From the NCBI RefSeq assembly GCF_026151655.1, contig NZ_JAMQPN010000005.1, forward strand, positions 62,001 to 126,000: 64,000 nt of DNA, in the 5' to 3' direction. Below the pieces are notes generated by a model, which was not told the DNA's origin, made no database searches, and saw only the letters and a list, made by a program, of their open reading frames with translations. Position numbers and translations under genes: made by a program. This document shows positions 8,753 to 17,883 of the stretch, piece after piece. How positions within the stretch are numbered: the stretch's first letter is position 1; every line of letters starts with the position of its first letter. The DNA comes from Leptospira soteropolitanensis. GTDB lineage: Bacteria > Spirochaetota > Leptospiria > Leptospirales > Leptospiraceae.

Positions 8753-9860
8753 GTTTTTTTAGAATTTTTTCTCTATATTCTCTTGGAGTGGTTCCCGTTT
8801 CCTTTTTAAATGCTTCATTGAAAGTAGATTTCGAGCCAAATCCAACGTCATAGGCAATGGCAAGAAGCGAACGGTCAGGTTCTTTTTCGATTTTTTCCTT
8901 CGCTTCCCTCACACGGTAATAATTTGTATATTGGTAAAAGCTTTGTTTGATCTCCGTATTTAAAAATTCGGAAAGTTGATGAGAACTTAGGTCGATTCTA
9001 TCGGCTAATTCGCGAAGACTTAACTTTTCTTCTCGGTAAATCTTTTCCTTTTCAAATAAATCTTGGAGTTTGTTTCGGACTTCGTTATGATCTAACTTGG
9101 AAATCTGCGAAATTTTTGCCTTTTTTTCATCTTCTACAATTTTTCTAACTTCCAAAAAGAAATCTGGATAACTTTGTCTAAGCACATATAAAAAACACAG
9201 AAAAACTCCAATGGCAATTCCCGACAATTGGTGTGCCGTTTGCCCGCCCCTTGCCAAAGTGATGAGTCCATTGAAGGATAATGCCAAACAAAATCCCACG
9301 ATGATGATTCCTATTTTTAATGTGTAATTTTTTCTAAATGTGCTCCAGCGGATTTGTTTTGAAATCCTTCTAAAAATACGAAGCATACACCAAATATAAA
9401 TGAGAATGGTGGGCAAAACTAATAACAATGGCCTACTCAAAAAAGGGTTCAATCCAAGGTTTAGGTTTTCCAAATAATTTGTTTGGTTCCAAACATTCCA
9501 AAATACAATCAAAACAAACAAGCTAACCAAAGGAACAATTCGAAAGGAAAGCCTTCTAAAAGAACGAAATTTTCCTTCCAAGATTGTGAGAAAGTATTCA
9601 TCCAAAAGAACACCAAGACAAGCTACAATTGGTAAATCGGTTAAGAATAAAGGATAGAGCCACCTGATTTTACCTGAAGAAATTAAGTAAAAGTTAAACA
9701 GTAAGTAACTGGTTCCGAGAAAGATGATCCCTAACAGGATTTGTTTTCTGTTTTTATGATAACTGAAAAACTCTCCAATTGCATAAAGAAACCCGAGTAA
9801 AGCAGAGAACAATAGGAAAAAATTCAAATATTCATTAAAATATTGGAAGGAGGAAGTCAT
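8727..9860 (-). CDS. membrane-anchored AraC-family regulator
   Basis: 377 residues. The N-terminal 235 residues hold about seven membrane helices (for example FFLLFSALLGFLYAIG, IIIVGFCLALSFNGL), followed by a coiled linker (DEKKAKISQISKLDHNEVRNKL) and a C-terminal AraC DNA-binding domain (about 270-372; LRELADRIDLSSHQLSEFL and IAYDVGFGSKSTFNEAFKK for the two helix-turn-helices). This 7TM-AraC layout is common in Leptospira and suggests a sensor that binds DNA from the membrane. It diverges from the ATPase-fold gene at 10116, with a 20-base palindrome between them. Confidence 0.85.
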   Translation of the reverse strand: MTSSFQYFNEYLNFFLLFSALLGFLYAIGEFFSYHKNRKQILLGIIFLGTSYLLFNFYLISSGKIRWLYPLFLTDLPIVACLGVLLDEYFLTILEGKFRSFRRLSFRIVPLVSLFVLIVFWNVWNQTNYLENLNLGLNPFLSRPLLLVLPTILIYIWCMLRIFRRISKQIRWSTFRKNYTLKIGIIIVGFCLALSFNGLITLARGGQTAHQLSGIAIGVFLCFLYVLRQSYPDFFLEVRKIVEDEKKAKISQISKLDHNEVRNKLQDLFEKEKIYREEKLSLRELADRIDLSSHQLSEFLNTEIKQSFYQYTNYYRVREAKEKIEKEPDRSLLAIAYDVGFGSKSTFNEAFKKETGTTPREYREKILKKHPVRSSRS

Positions 9861-10014
9861 AAATACACCACTCTAAAAACCGAAAAACCGCTTGATAGTT
9901 ACATTTAGACGCGAAGTAGAAACAATCAATCATTACAAAGCTTTGATTTCAAAAGTAATAGAAATATTTTTCCTAAAAATTTAGCACAAGTTGTAAAACT
10001 TCGAACATAATTTG

Positions 10015-10034
10015 TCCGATTCGATCGAAACGGA
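10015..10034. promoter_or_regulatory. 20-base palindrome in divergent intergenic region
   Basis: TCCGATTCGATCGAAACGGA reads the same on both strands except for one central-flank position pair (10019/10030). It lies 81 bases before the start at 10116 and 154 bases before the AraC start at 9860, with a perfect TTCGATCGAA core. It shares TCGATC with the CTGGATCGA repeats near 8.7 kb. A dimeric regulator site is the simplest reading. Confidence 0.45.
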
Positions 10035-10115
10035 TTATTTTATAGGTAAGAATGGATCTACTCAGACGACTGTCTTTCGGACATAAGGTATCCTTTATTT
10101 AGAAAGAGGTACTCC

Positions 10116-10769
10116 ATGTCTTTTGTCAGTTTAACATCCTTAAAACAAACAAACCTTAACAAAACAAATGATTCGGCCAATACAAATGAAATAGAAAATG
10201 AGAAACAAATCTCAGTTGATACGAGAAGTTCACTGCTCGAGCAAAAGATTTTTTTTCATAGCCAGCTTTCCATTGCAGTTTCTGCAGCAGATATGAATTT
10301 CTATTGGAAAAGATGTGATGTATTATCAAATTTTATATCTCAATTTTATTTCCATTCTTACGAAGCAAAGAAGTTAGATAAAAATGCAATCTCCACAATC
10401 ATCAATGAACTTGTGGAAAACGCGGCGAAATATTCTGATAAAGAAAATAGCAAAATCCATATCGAAATCAAAGACCTAGGCACAGATCTGAGATTGGAAG
10501 TGAAAAATCGTGTTACCCCTTGGATGAAAGCCATCTTCGAAAACAAAATTAAAACCATCCAGGAAGGAGACATCAATCAACTGTATTTTGATGCTTTAGA
10601 ATCTAGAAATAATGGAAGCGGATCAGAGGGATTGGGTTTACTTATATTACTAAAAGATTACCAATTAAAACTCGCTTATGAATTTTGCAAAACCGATGAG
10701 TCTGGCTTTGATCTTACCATTCGAGTTCATATCCCTGTTGAAAACTGCCAAAAGGATTTATTTTCTTAA
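10116..10769 (+). CDS. HATPase-fold regulator (slr1658-like)
   Basis: 217 residues. After a low-complexity N-terminus (residues 1-50) comes a single GHKL ATPase-like domain: N box IINELVENAAKYSD (about 91-104) and G2-like box GSGSEGLGLLILL (about 165-177). There is no histidine phosphorylation domain, so it resembles anti-sigma or partner-switch ATPases and the slr1658 regulator family seen in cyanobacteria and leptospires. Role: probably a signalling ATP-binding protein; substrate unknown. Ribosome binding site AGAGG just upstream. It converges on aroA. Confidence 0.65.
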   Translation: MSFVSLTSLKQTNLNKTNDSANTNEIENEKQISVDTRSSLLEQKIFFHSQLSIAVSAADMNFYWKRCDVLSNFISQFYFHSYEAKKLDKNAISTIINELVENAAKYSDKENSKIHIEIKDLGTDLRLEVKNRVTPWMKAIFENKIKTIQEGDINQLYFDALESRNNGSGSEGLGLLILLKDYQLKLAYEFCKTDESGFDLTIRVHIPVENCQKDLFS

Positions 10770-10812
10770 TACCTAATGGCAATACAAATTTCTGAATGGA
10801 ATCTTAATTGAA

Positions 10813-12099
10813 CTAAAAGGTTTTTAAAATTTCAAAAAAACCAGGGAAACTGGTGTCCACCCAACTGGTATCGTCGAACGATAGTTCGACGCCAGTTAGT
10901 TTAGATAGAATGGCAAAACTCATAGCGATCCTATGGTCCATAAAAGTTTCAATCGCAGAGGATTTGATTTCTTTCACTTCGCCAAATTCGTATCCATCTT
11001 TTGATTCATTCACTTTAATACCTAGTCTTTCTAGATTGGAGACCATCGATTGGATTCGGTCAGATTCCTTCGCACGTAGTTCTTCCGCATGTGAGATTTG
11101 GAATCCCCCTTCCGAAAACAACCCAGCAATGGTAAGAATTGGAATTTCATCTATAATGGAAGGGATCAAATCTTCGGTAATTACAGACCGTTTTAGTTTG
11201 GAAGGATATACAAGTAAGTCCCCAATCTCTTCACCACATTCTTGTCGTTTGGCGGTGATTTCAATTTTGCCACCCATATTTCTTAAAACAGTGATGATTC
11301 CCACCCTAGAAGGATTGAGTCCAATATTTCGGATTAGGAGAGGTTCACTCCCTCCCGCACAAAGCCCAAAAACAATATAAAAGGCTGCACTTGAAATATC
11401 ACCCGGAATGACAAACTTAGCACCTTCAAAATGGTATGGCGGTTCCACTGTAAAATGAATCGGAGAATGGTGTTTAATCTTTCCCCCGAGAAATCGGATC
11501 ATATTTTCTGTATGATCTCGCGAAACTTCTGGTTCTTTATAATCAATAGAAATCTCAGAGGCAAGAGCAGCAAAGACCAAAGCACTTTTGATTTGAGCCG
11601 AGGCAATAGGACTAGAATAAGAATAACTTTTTAATTGTTTGCCAGCGATACGGAGAGGAGCACGATCATTTCCTTCGACAGATACAATGTCTGCCCCCAT
11701 TTCACGAAGTGGATTCATAATCCTTGCCATAGGGCGTTTACAAAGAGAGACATCCCCTGTCAGAGTGGCGGTGACCCCAGGTAGTCCGGCAAGGAGTCCC
11801 GCAGAGAGTCGGATCCCCGTTCCTGCATTTCCAAAATCTAAAACCCCAGAGGGAGATTTTAAATTTTCTTTTCCTGGGCTTTGTACAAAATAACTTCCTT
11901 TCCCTAAGGACTCCACCGAAAGCCCTAAACTGACAAAACTATTTAAGGTATGAAGGGGATCTTCTCCTTCTAAAAAACCATGAATTTCCGATTTTCCTCT
12001 GGCGAGTGCACTAAATAGTACGGACCTGTGAGAGATAGACTTATCTCCAGGGACATAAATTTCTTTTTTTGCACTTAATTTAATTTGGGGCTTCAACAT
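10813..12099 (-). CDS. aroA: 3-phosphoshikimate 1-carboxyvinyltransferase (EPSP synthase)
   Basis: Shikimate pathway enzyme joining PEP and shikimate-3-phosphate. I start it at the ATG at 12099 ([20 protein letters not shown], 428 residues) because the family begins there; the open frame upstream to 12315 is unrelated and overlaps the divergent gene. Diagnostic parts: [20 protein letters not shown] (about 17-36), [28 protein letters not shown] and the RAKESDRI signature near residue 330. Length is normal. It diverges from the large gene at 12188 with 88 bases between starts and has no obvious strong ribosome binding site. Confidence 0.95.
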   Translation of the reverse strand: MLKPQIKLSAKKEIYVPGDKSISHRSVLFSALARGKSEIHGFLEGEDPLHTLNSFVSLGLSVESLGKGSYFVQSPGKENLKSPSGVLDFGNAGTGIRLSAGLLAGLPGVTATLTGDVSLCKRPMARIMNPLREMGADIVSVEGNDRAPLRIAGKQLKSYSYSSPIASAQIKSALVFAALASEISIDYKEPEVSRDHTENMIRFLGGKIKHHSPIHFTVEPPYHFEGAKFVIPGDISSAAFYIVFGLCAGGSEPLLIRNIGLNPSRVGIITVLRNMGGKIEITAKRQECGEEIGDLLVYPSKLKRSVITEDLIPSIIDEIPILTIAGLFSEGGFQISHAEELRAKESDRIQSMVSNLERLGIKVNESKDGYEFGEVKEIKSSAIETFMDHRIAMSFAILSKLTGVELSFDDTSWVDTSFPGFFEILKTF

Positions 12100-12187
12100 G
12101 TTGTATTTTTCTAAAAAGTATTTTGCAATTTGGCGCTTCTTTAGTAGGTTTTGACGGAAACCCAAGTTTCGCAAAACGAACAAACAA

Positions 12188-14725
12188 ATGCCTCTAGATA
12201 CCAGTAAAAATAACCAAAAGATCCCAGTCAATCCAGGTGAAGTCCTTTTCATCGGAGGCAAGGCCTCAACTTCCATGAACATCCTCCACGAAGGATCGGT
12301 TCGAGTAGAAACCACTTTAGGTGATACCAGTATTGTTCTTTATAGTTTGGAAGGGGCAAACCTAACGCCAGGAATCTTTGCTCTCCTCGAAGGAACGCCA
12401 TACCCCTATACCATTCGCGCCAAAACCTCTTGTGTTGTTTCCACATATGTAATGAACCAGGCCAATGCAAAAAAAACCCTCACTTCCAAAGTATCAGTGG
12501 GAGTTATGGCCGTTCGAACGTTACTTAAAGAAATTGGCGAGCTCTACAAACGAGTCCTCTCTATTAAAGGCCTAACCGCAAAATTCGAACAGACAATGGA
12601 CAACTTAGGCGCTGTGTATTATATTCTTAACCCATCGATTTTTTCTGATGTAAACCCTGGGGGGCTCATCACTCGAGATGAAAATATCATTGATCCTGTA
12701 ATGCGACTGATTAGAAACAATCTTGCTGGGTTCCAGGAACATGGTGGAATTTTACCGGACAAACCTACAGTACATTTTTTAGAAGAAGACCACGGTGAAT
12801 TTTTCGAACGTAATTACGCCGAAACCATTGAATGGAGTGATGCGGAATTTCATTTCATAAGAAAAATTCTTTCGGTGAATCCAAAAATCTCACAGGCATT
12901 GTTTGAAGCAGATCCCAGTTTATTACAAAGTGCTGCGGAAAGTTATGTAAAAACCTATCGCGAATTATTCGATATATTGAATAAAGAAACCTCAGAGTTA
13001 TCTGAAATGATGAACACGATGTTCTCTGGCGAAAATTCTCTGATTGAGAAATTTAATTTAACATTAGACCTATTCAATACTGGTTATTCCACAATTCCTT
13101 CTACCGTATTATTACCAATCACAGAATGGGCGCTAAAAAAATCCAAATCATTGTTAGATGAATACAAACAAATTTTTGGTTCTCCTTATGCATCCCTTGG
13201 CAATAACCTAGATAAACTAGAAACCAAACAAACTGAACTAATGGCAAAATATGGTCATGAACTTTCGGCGCAAAAAAATAAGGATGAAGCTAGCGCCCAA
13301 GGAAGTGAAACCATTCGAGCTGGAATCGATACCCAAGCACTAAAAGTCGAACTATTGAACTCGGCAAGTCAGATCTTAAACTATTCACAAGCGGATCCCG
13401 AATCGGTGAAAGAGTTTTCCACTCTAATGGTAAAACTAAAATCCTTTAAAAACCCATTGGACCCAGAACCAGACAACCGCAAAATTAGAAGAACTATTTC
13501 CAAAACCTACTGGGATGTTTATAAAAAATCTTTTTCCAAGTGGTTACAATCAGGGAAACAAGCACCAAAAGCCGTTGAACTTATGTTACGTTACGGATAC
13601 TTTGATGAAAGTCTTCTAGATGAAGGCCATATTGTTGAATTGGTTAGTCGATTGTATCAAGGTGGAGGAAATCCGAGTGCGCCCATTCATTATGGAACCG
13701 ATTGGCTAGAAAAAATCTACTCTCGCGAAGTCCCCACTTCTGTAGATGAACTTGGACAGACTTTTTTTGAAAAACTCAAAATGGATCTGAAGGATTCCGG
13801 CATCAAATCAGAAAAGGATATTCCACCCGATTATGATACGGGAGAGGCAAGACTTGGGTCAGAAATTTCCTCAATGTATGAACCAAACGTTCGTTTAACC
13901 TCTGGTAATATTGCAAGTCACTTTCCTATTCTAACAAAATACCATATTACAATTCCTTTGGAGAAATGTTTTGTTTCCAAAGAAGATGTAGAAAAGGCCC
14001 TTCAATATATCTTAAGCGTAGACTACACCGCTTTCAATAGGGAAGTCATCTATCGAAATGAAGAGATTGGAATCAAAAACGAATTTGTACAAAGATCGAT
14101 TATCCCGGACTTTATTTTAGTCCCTTCCATTGGGCCTAAAATTATGATGTGGCAAGACCTATCTGTTTTTCGAGGAGCAGGTTCCAAAGAATCTAGAGGT
14201 AGGATTTGTATCCCACACTTCGTCACGGGAGACTTAAAGACTTTTATGTTGGAAGCCATTGCCGCTTTCCGTTGGGAACTTTGCAAAAATATACTTGGTC
14301 CCGATTGGAACAATGTGGGGATTCCTTCTATTACGGCAGATTACACAGATTATGTGCAGTTCTTCAAAAAGAGTAAGGATCTGTCACCAGAACTCAAAGA
14401 AAAAATCGCAGCTGAGTTCAAACGATTCCGAACAGACCGCGACAAATTCGCTTACGACTATTCCATGTGGATTCGATATGAAGCAGAAGGGGTACAGCGC
14501 GTCAACCGTGTGGTGCGCTCCATCTTCTACAGACATATTCCTTTCCACAAAAACATCAGAGAAAAAGTAAGTACGCAACCTGCCTATGCTGAACTTCATA
14601 ACCGATTCAAAAACATTCGAACTCGCCAACATAAAGAATTCGAAAATAAATACAAAAAGTATATGGATGCCAGCGGAAATCTTCCCAAAGAGCTCTACGA
14701 GAATTTGACTTTTTACGAAGTTTAA
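12188..14725 (+). CDS. large protein with N-terminal cNMP-binding-like domain
   Basis: 845 residues, no signal peptide. Residues about 15-105 resemble a cyclic-nucleotide-binding beta-roll ([27 protein letters not shown], ending [16 protein letters not shown]), although the phosphate-binding cassette is not a clear match. The other 740 residues are mostly helical, charged and without any motif I know; the C-terminal 250 residues are rich in aromatics and basic residues (for example [21 protein letters not shown]). It has no enzymatic signature. It may be a cAMP-responsive scaffold or effector; the CHASE2 adenylate cyclase lies in the same window. Codon use looks like its neighbours. Confidence 0.6.
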   Translation: MPLDTSKNNQKIPVNPGEVLFIGGKASTSMNILHEGSVRVETTLGDTSIVLYSLEGANLTPGIFALLEGTPYPYTIRAKTSCVVSTYVMNQANAKKTLTSKVSVGVMAVRTLLKEIGELYKRVLSIKGLTAKFEQTMDNLGAVYYILNPSIFSDVNPGGLITRDENIIDPVMRLIRNNLAGFQEHGGILPDKPTVHFLEEDHGEFFERNYAETIEWSDAEFHFIRKILSVNPKISQALFEADPSLLQSAAESYVKTYRELFDILNKETSELSEMMNTMFSGENSLIEKFNLTLDLFNTGYSTIPSTVLLPITEWALKKSKSLLDEYKQIFGSPYASLGNNLDKLETKQTELMAKYGHELSAQKNKDEASAQGSETIRAGIDTQALKVELLNSASQILNYSQADPESVKEFSTLMVKLKSFKNPLDPEPDNRKIRRTISKTYWDVYKKSFSKWLQSGKQAPKAVELMLRYGYFDESLLDEGHIVELVSRLYQGGGNPSAPIHYGTDWLEKIYSREVPTSVDELGQTFFEKLKMDLKDSGIKSEKDIPPDYDTGEARLGSEISSMYEPNVRLTSGNIASHFPILTKYHITIPLEKCFVSKEDVEKALQYILSVDYTAFNREVIYRNEEIGIKNEFVQRSIIPDFILVPSIGPKIMMWQDLSVFRGAGSKESRGRICIPHFVTGDLKTFMLEAIAAFRWELCKNILGPDWNNVGIPSITADYTDYVQFFKKSKDLSPELKEKIAAEFKRFRTDRDKFAYDYSMWIRYEAEGVQRVNRVVRSIFYRHIPFHKNIREKVSTQPAYAELHNRFKNIRTRQHKEFENKYKKYMDASGNLPKELYENLTFYEV

Positions 14726-14763
14726 TTCTTGCCAACATCCATAGATGCAACATAATTGCATCT

Positions 14764-15666
14764 ATGGAATCCATTCAAAAAGTCGAAGTCGCCATCATCG
14801 GAGGAAGTTTTTCAGGACTTTCTGCAGCCCTTTCCCTTGTTCGTTCTCTTCGCAAAATCATAGTAATTGATTCAGAAAAACCTTGTAACAAAACTACTCC
14901 GGCCTCGCATAACTTCCTAACCCACGATGGAGAATCTCCCGGAGCCATTCACGAAAAAGCACTCTCAGATTTAAAAAAATATCCAAACTTCAAACTCCAA
15001 TTAGGTGAAGTTACCTCGATCAAAAAAAATGAGAAAGGTTACCTGTTAAAGGGAAATGGATTTTCTCAAGTGATCACAGATAAAATTATTTTTGCGACGG
15101 GCCTTAAAGATATTTTGCCTGAGATCCCTGGGTTTGCCGAGTCTTGGGGTAAGTCTGTCATTCATTGCCCTTATTGCCACGGGTATGAATATGTCGGGAA
15201 TAAAACCGGACTCTGGATGAATGAACCAGGAATATTAGAACATTCAAAATTTCTAAATCACTGGTCAAAAGAGTTAACAGTATATACCAATGGACCGGTC
15301 CAGTTTTCTGAAGAAGAACAAAGCCTGTTAGAAAATGATGGTATTAACATTGTTACAGACTTGGTGGATGCACTGATTCACAAAGAAGGCCAAATTTCAT
15401 CGATCAAACTAAAATCAGGTAATGAGTATCAGATCGAGGCACTCTACACAAGACTCCCAATGATACAACATTCGAAGTTACCGGAAGAAATTGGATGCAA
15501 ACTTTTGCCAAGCGGACATATAGAGGTTTCCAATTTTTATGAGACAAATGTACCGGGTGTGTATGCAGTCGGCGACATGGCATCTATGTTTCGTTCGGTG
15601 GCGAATGCAGTCCACTCTGGAAACATAGCAGGTGCAATGCTCAACCGTGCGATGATTTTGTCTTAA
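14764..15666 (+). CDS. NAD(P)/FAD-dependent oxidoreductase, thioredoxin-reductase-like
   Basis: 300 residues, the size of low-molecular-weight thioredoxin reductase-like proteins. FAD-binding motif VAIIGGSFSGLSAALSL at residues 8-24, FATGLKD in the middle, a CPYCHGYEY motif (CxxC, about 138-146) at the place of the redox-active disulfide, and the C-terminal FAD motif GVYAVGDMASM (about 260-270). The second, NAD(P)-binding GxGxxA motif is not visible, and CPYCHG rather than CATC is typical of the ferredoxin-independent, oxidase-like thioredoxin reductase relatives (as in fungal GliT-like and bacterial CPYCHG flavoproteins). Substrate unknown. Its stop codon directly abuts the convergent gene at 15667. 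Confidence 0.85.
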   Translation: MESIQKVEVAIIGGSFSGLSAALSLVRSLRKIIVIDSEKPCNKTTPASHNFLTHDGESPGAIHEKALSDLKKYPNFKLQLGEVTSIKKNEKGYLLKGNGFSQVITDKIIFATGLKDILPEIPGFAESWGKSVIHCPYCHGYEYVGNKTGLWMNEPGILEHSKFLNHWSKELTVYTNGPVQFSEEEQSLLENDGINIVTDLVDALIHKEGQISSIKLKSGNEYQIEALYTRLPMIQHSKLPEEIGCKLLPSGHIEVSNFYETNVPGVYAVGDMASMFRSVANAVHSGNIAGAMLNRAMILS

Positions 15667-16353
15667 CTAAACTTCTTCTACAAAATAAGGTCTTGTGTAT
15701 TCCCGAACGATCTCAACAACAAATCGGCCCCAGGATTTTGGGTCTTCCTGGGAAATATTGACCTGTTTGATTTTTGGAAAATACGCAGTGGGTTTAAAAA
15801 CAGAATGGGTAAGTTCCAAGGCTCGCAAGTAGTTGTCCAATCGTTTTACTTTTACAAAATTGATGATTTCGTTTTGGATTTTTTCTTTGGGAAGATAACC
15901 TACTATGATCATCCGGGGGAAAAGGTTTTTTTTCAAAAGCCCAATAAAGTCTTCAAAACTATCCACTCGGTCGATAAAACCTTCGTAAGCCCCACCACCT
16001 AGGTTCATGATCTGTGTCACAATGTCCATAGAGAAGGAAACCCCTTCCATCGTAGACATGTCTGAGATAATCACGAGACCCTCATCCGGCTGGAAGACTT
16101 TGAACATATCCACACCCTTAAAATGGCGGCGCAGGAGTTTGGCAGCAGATACATCAATTTCCTGGGCTTTGGCAAGGAGAACCTTTCCTTGAGGGTCAAG
16201 AATGGGATCTCGCGTGATGAGATACCGCTTTTTCACGGCATTTTGGTTCATGACTCGAAAGGCCTTTACTTTTTCCTCGATTTCATCCAAGGTTGAGTAA
16301 CCAATCTTGAGTACATTTTCCCTTTTGCGTTTCCCTATGTCTGTTTCTTCCAT
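15667..16353 (-). CDS. conserved cytoplasmic protein of unknown function
   Basis: 228 residues, no signal peptide or membrane helix. The first third ([18 protein letters not shown], about 45-62) resembles the short beta-rich segment that often precedes HD-GYP signalling domains, but no HD-GYP domain follows. Later parts ([27 protein letters not shown]) look alpha/beta. No function can be assigned. It ends exactly next to the flavoprotein gene and diverges from the lipoprotein gene at 16437. Confidence 0.55.
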   Translation of the reverse strand: MEETDIGKRKRENVLKIGYSTLDEIEEKVKAFRVMNQNAVKKRYLITRDPILDPQGKVLLAKAQEIDVSAAKLLRRHFKGVDMFKVFQPDEGLVIISDMSTMEGVSFSMDIVTQIMNLGGGAYEGFIDRVDSFEDFIGLLKKNLFPRMIIVGYLPKEKIQNEIINFVKVKRLDNYLRALELTHSVFKPTAYFPKIKQVNISQEDPKSWGRFVVEIVREYTRPYFVEEV

Positions 16354-16436
16354 GAAAGCTTGGTGCCTAAATCTTTGTATTGCTTATCCTATGGTAATTC
16401 TAGCATTGTATAGCATATTTTTGTCTAAGGAATAGA

Positions 16437-16841
16437 ATGCGGTTCAAATTTTCCCTTTTTCCCCTACTCTTATTCGTCGTCGGATGTTCCACAGTTGATT
16501 TTATCCCAGAACCCGATTTTCGGCCAAATGATTCCCGTTATAAGGTGAAATCATGGGAAGAAGTGGAAATTCTACGCGAGAGACCCAAACGGCTTTTTAA
16601 AATCGTTGGAGAAGTGGTCGTTCGAAATACAGAAGACCTCACTTGGGACGATTATGAACCGAGGGTGAAAAAGGACCTGTTTCGTAGAAAAATTGATGGT
16701 GTGTGGATGACGGAAAAAAACCAAAATACTGTGGATTCGGTGACTGTAGAAACAATGGATCAAAAAGGTCGATCTACAAACTCCTACTTACAAAAATCTA
16801 ACCTTCCCTTTTGGAAGGGTTATGCTTATAGGTATAAATAG
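16437..16841 (+). CDS. small lipoprotein
   Basis: 134 residues with a lipoprotein signal peptide: MRFKFSLFPLLLFVVGCSTV, Cys at residue 17. The mature part is hydrophilic, with no recognisable domain (EEVEILRERPKRLFKIVGEVVVRN region). Ribosome binding site AAGGAATAG directly upstream. Six bases before the next gene, so probably co-transcribed with it. Function unknown. Confidence 0.65.
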   Translation: MRFKFSLFPLLLFVVGCSTVDFIPEPDFRPNDSRYKVKSWEEVEILRERPKRLFKIVGEVVVRNTEDLTWDDYEPRVKKDLFRRKIDGVWMTEKNQNTVDSVTVETMDQKGRSTNSYLQKSNLPFWKGYAYRYK

Positions 16842-16846
16842 AACAT

Positions 16847-17338
16847 ATGCCAAGAATTTTTGACTCTGAAATTTATATATCTCCATCCGATGAGTGGATT
16901 TTCCGTGGAAACAAAATCGATAAAGAAGAAATTTTACAATACTTTCGCAACAATCTTCACGGTAACGAAAAGGGCGTTTATATAGAAAATCGATTTGGAG
17001 AACTCTCAGAACATGGATATATTCGTATCGATGGTTTCCCCTGCCATGTCCTCCATGTGGAACTGACCGATTCTGGAATGATTTTCCATACAGATGATGG
17101 AAGGAGTTATCCTTTTGGTGATTTTGAAATTTATGAAACTAGTGACGGTGGGCTTTTAGGACTTAGGTCTGCAGAAGAAAAAATCAAATACAGATTTACT
17201 TGGAATGCAGCAAGAGAACTATCCGAACATTTAGAAGAAGAGGATGGAACCACTTATTTGGAATGGAAAGGAGTCAAAATGGAAATTCCAAAATATTCGG
17301 GAGAAGTTTTGGTTCCTCTCCCGACAGATTATACTTAG
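16847..17338 (+). CDS. conserved protein of unknown function (weakly DUF1285-like)
   Basis: 163 residues, soluble. The start DEWIFRGNKIDKEEILQYF and the following IDGFPCHVLHVEL have a faint likeness to DUF1285 proteins, which begin with a short strand and helix before a beta-barrel domain, but I would not rely on it. Acidic, beta-rich. Follows the small lipoprotein gene by 5 bases. Its last four bases overlap the convergent TPR gene. Confidence 0.5.
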   Translation: MPRIFDSEIYISPSDEWIFRGNKIDKEEILQYFRNNLHGNEKGVYIENRFGELSEHGYIRIDGFPCHVLHVELTDSGMIFHTDDGRSYPFGDFEIYETSDGGLLGLRSAEEKIKYRFTWNAARELSEHLEEEDGTTYLEWKGVKMEIPKYSGEVLVPLPTDYT

Positions 17339-17820
17339 TTAGATGGAGCTTCTTCGTCAGATTTTAACTCTCGCCAAAGATCGTTTGCTTCTGAAAAATC
17401 TTTTTTTAAACTCAATGCTTTATGCAAATATTGCAAAGATCTCTCCGGCCTATTCCATAACTTGTAGAGAGTAGCAAGATTAAAGTAAGAAATATGAGGA
17501 GCATCATTTCGTTCGCAACGAACGGATTTTTTTAACCAATAAACTGCTTCTTTGTCGTTTCCCATACGTAGCAAAAGAACACCTATTTCGTTACAAGGGT
17601 TGCCGTATTCGTGGTTAAGACTCACTGCTTTGTAATAAGAAGCCAGCGCATCACTCCACTGACCAAGTGCGTTTTGCACCAAACCTAAATAAAAATAGGC
17701 TTCTTCGGATTCTTCCAATTCTAAACTGGAACGAAGGTAGAATTCAGCTCGGTCTAGGTCACCGACTTTGAAATGGTCTTTTGCTAAATCTAAGGAAAGT
17801 TGGAAAGAACTAGAAGACAA
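17335..17820 (-). CDS. TPR-repeat protein
   Basis: 161 residues made of about four tetratricopeptide repeats (for example AYFYLGLVQNALGQWSDALA and YFNLATLYKLWNRPERSLQ), no signal peptide. A cytoplasmic protein-interaction adaptor; partner unknown. It lies 63 bases downstream of the dxs stop on the opposite transcription order (it is upstream of nothing, ending against the gene at 17338), so it may have its own promoter or read through... only proximity is visible: it is 5' distal, starting at 17820, while dxs ends at 17884 on the same strand, so it is the next gene downstream of dxs. Confidence 0.65.
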   Translation of the reverse strand: MSSSSFQLSLDLAKDHFKVGDLDRAEFYLRSSLELEESEEAYFYLGLVQNALGQWSDALASYYKAVSLNHEYGNPCNEIGVLLLRMGNDKEAVYWLKKSVRCERNDAPHISYFNLATLYKLWNRPERSLQYLHKALSLKKDFSEANDLWRELKSDEEAPSN

Positions 17821-17883
17821 TGAAATCCTCGCCTGTTTTCTTTCATTTTCGGAAGACTTAAAAAAACTCAGTAAAAGATTTTT

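Noticed and set aside
12100..12315. 72-codon extension of aroA upstream of the ATG at 12099
   Set aside because: Residues do not fit EPSP synthase, the family starts at MLKPQIKL, and the extension overlaps the divergent gene at 12188.
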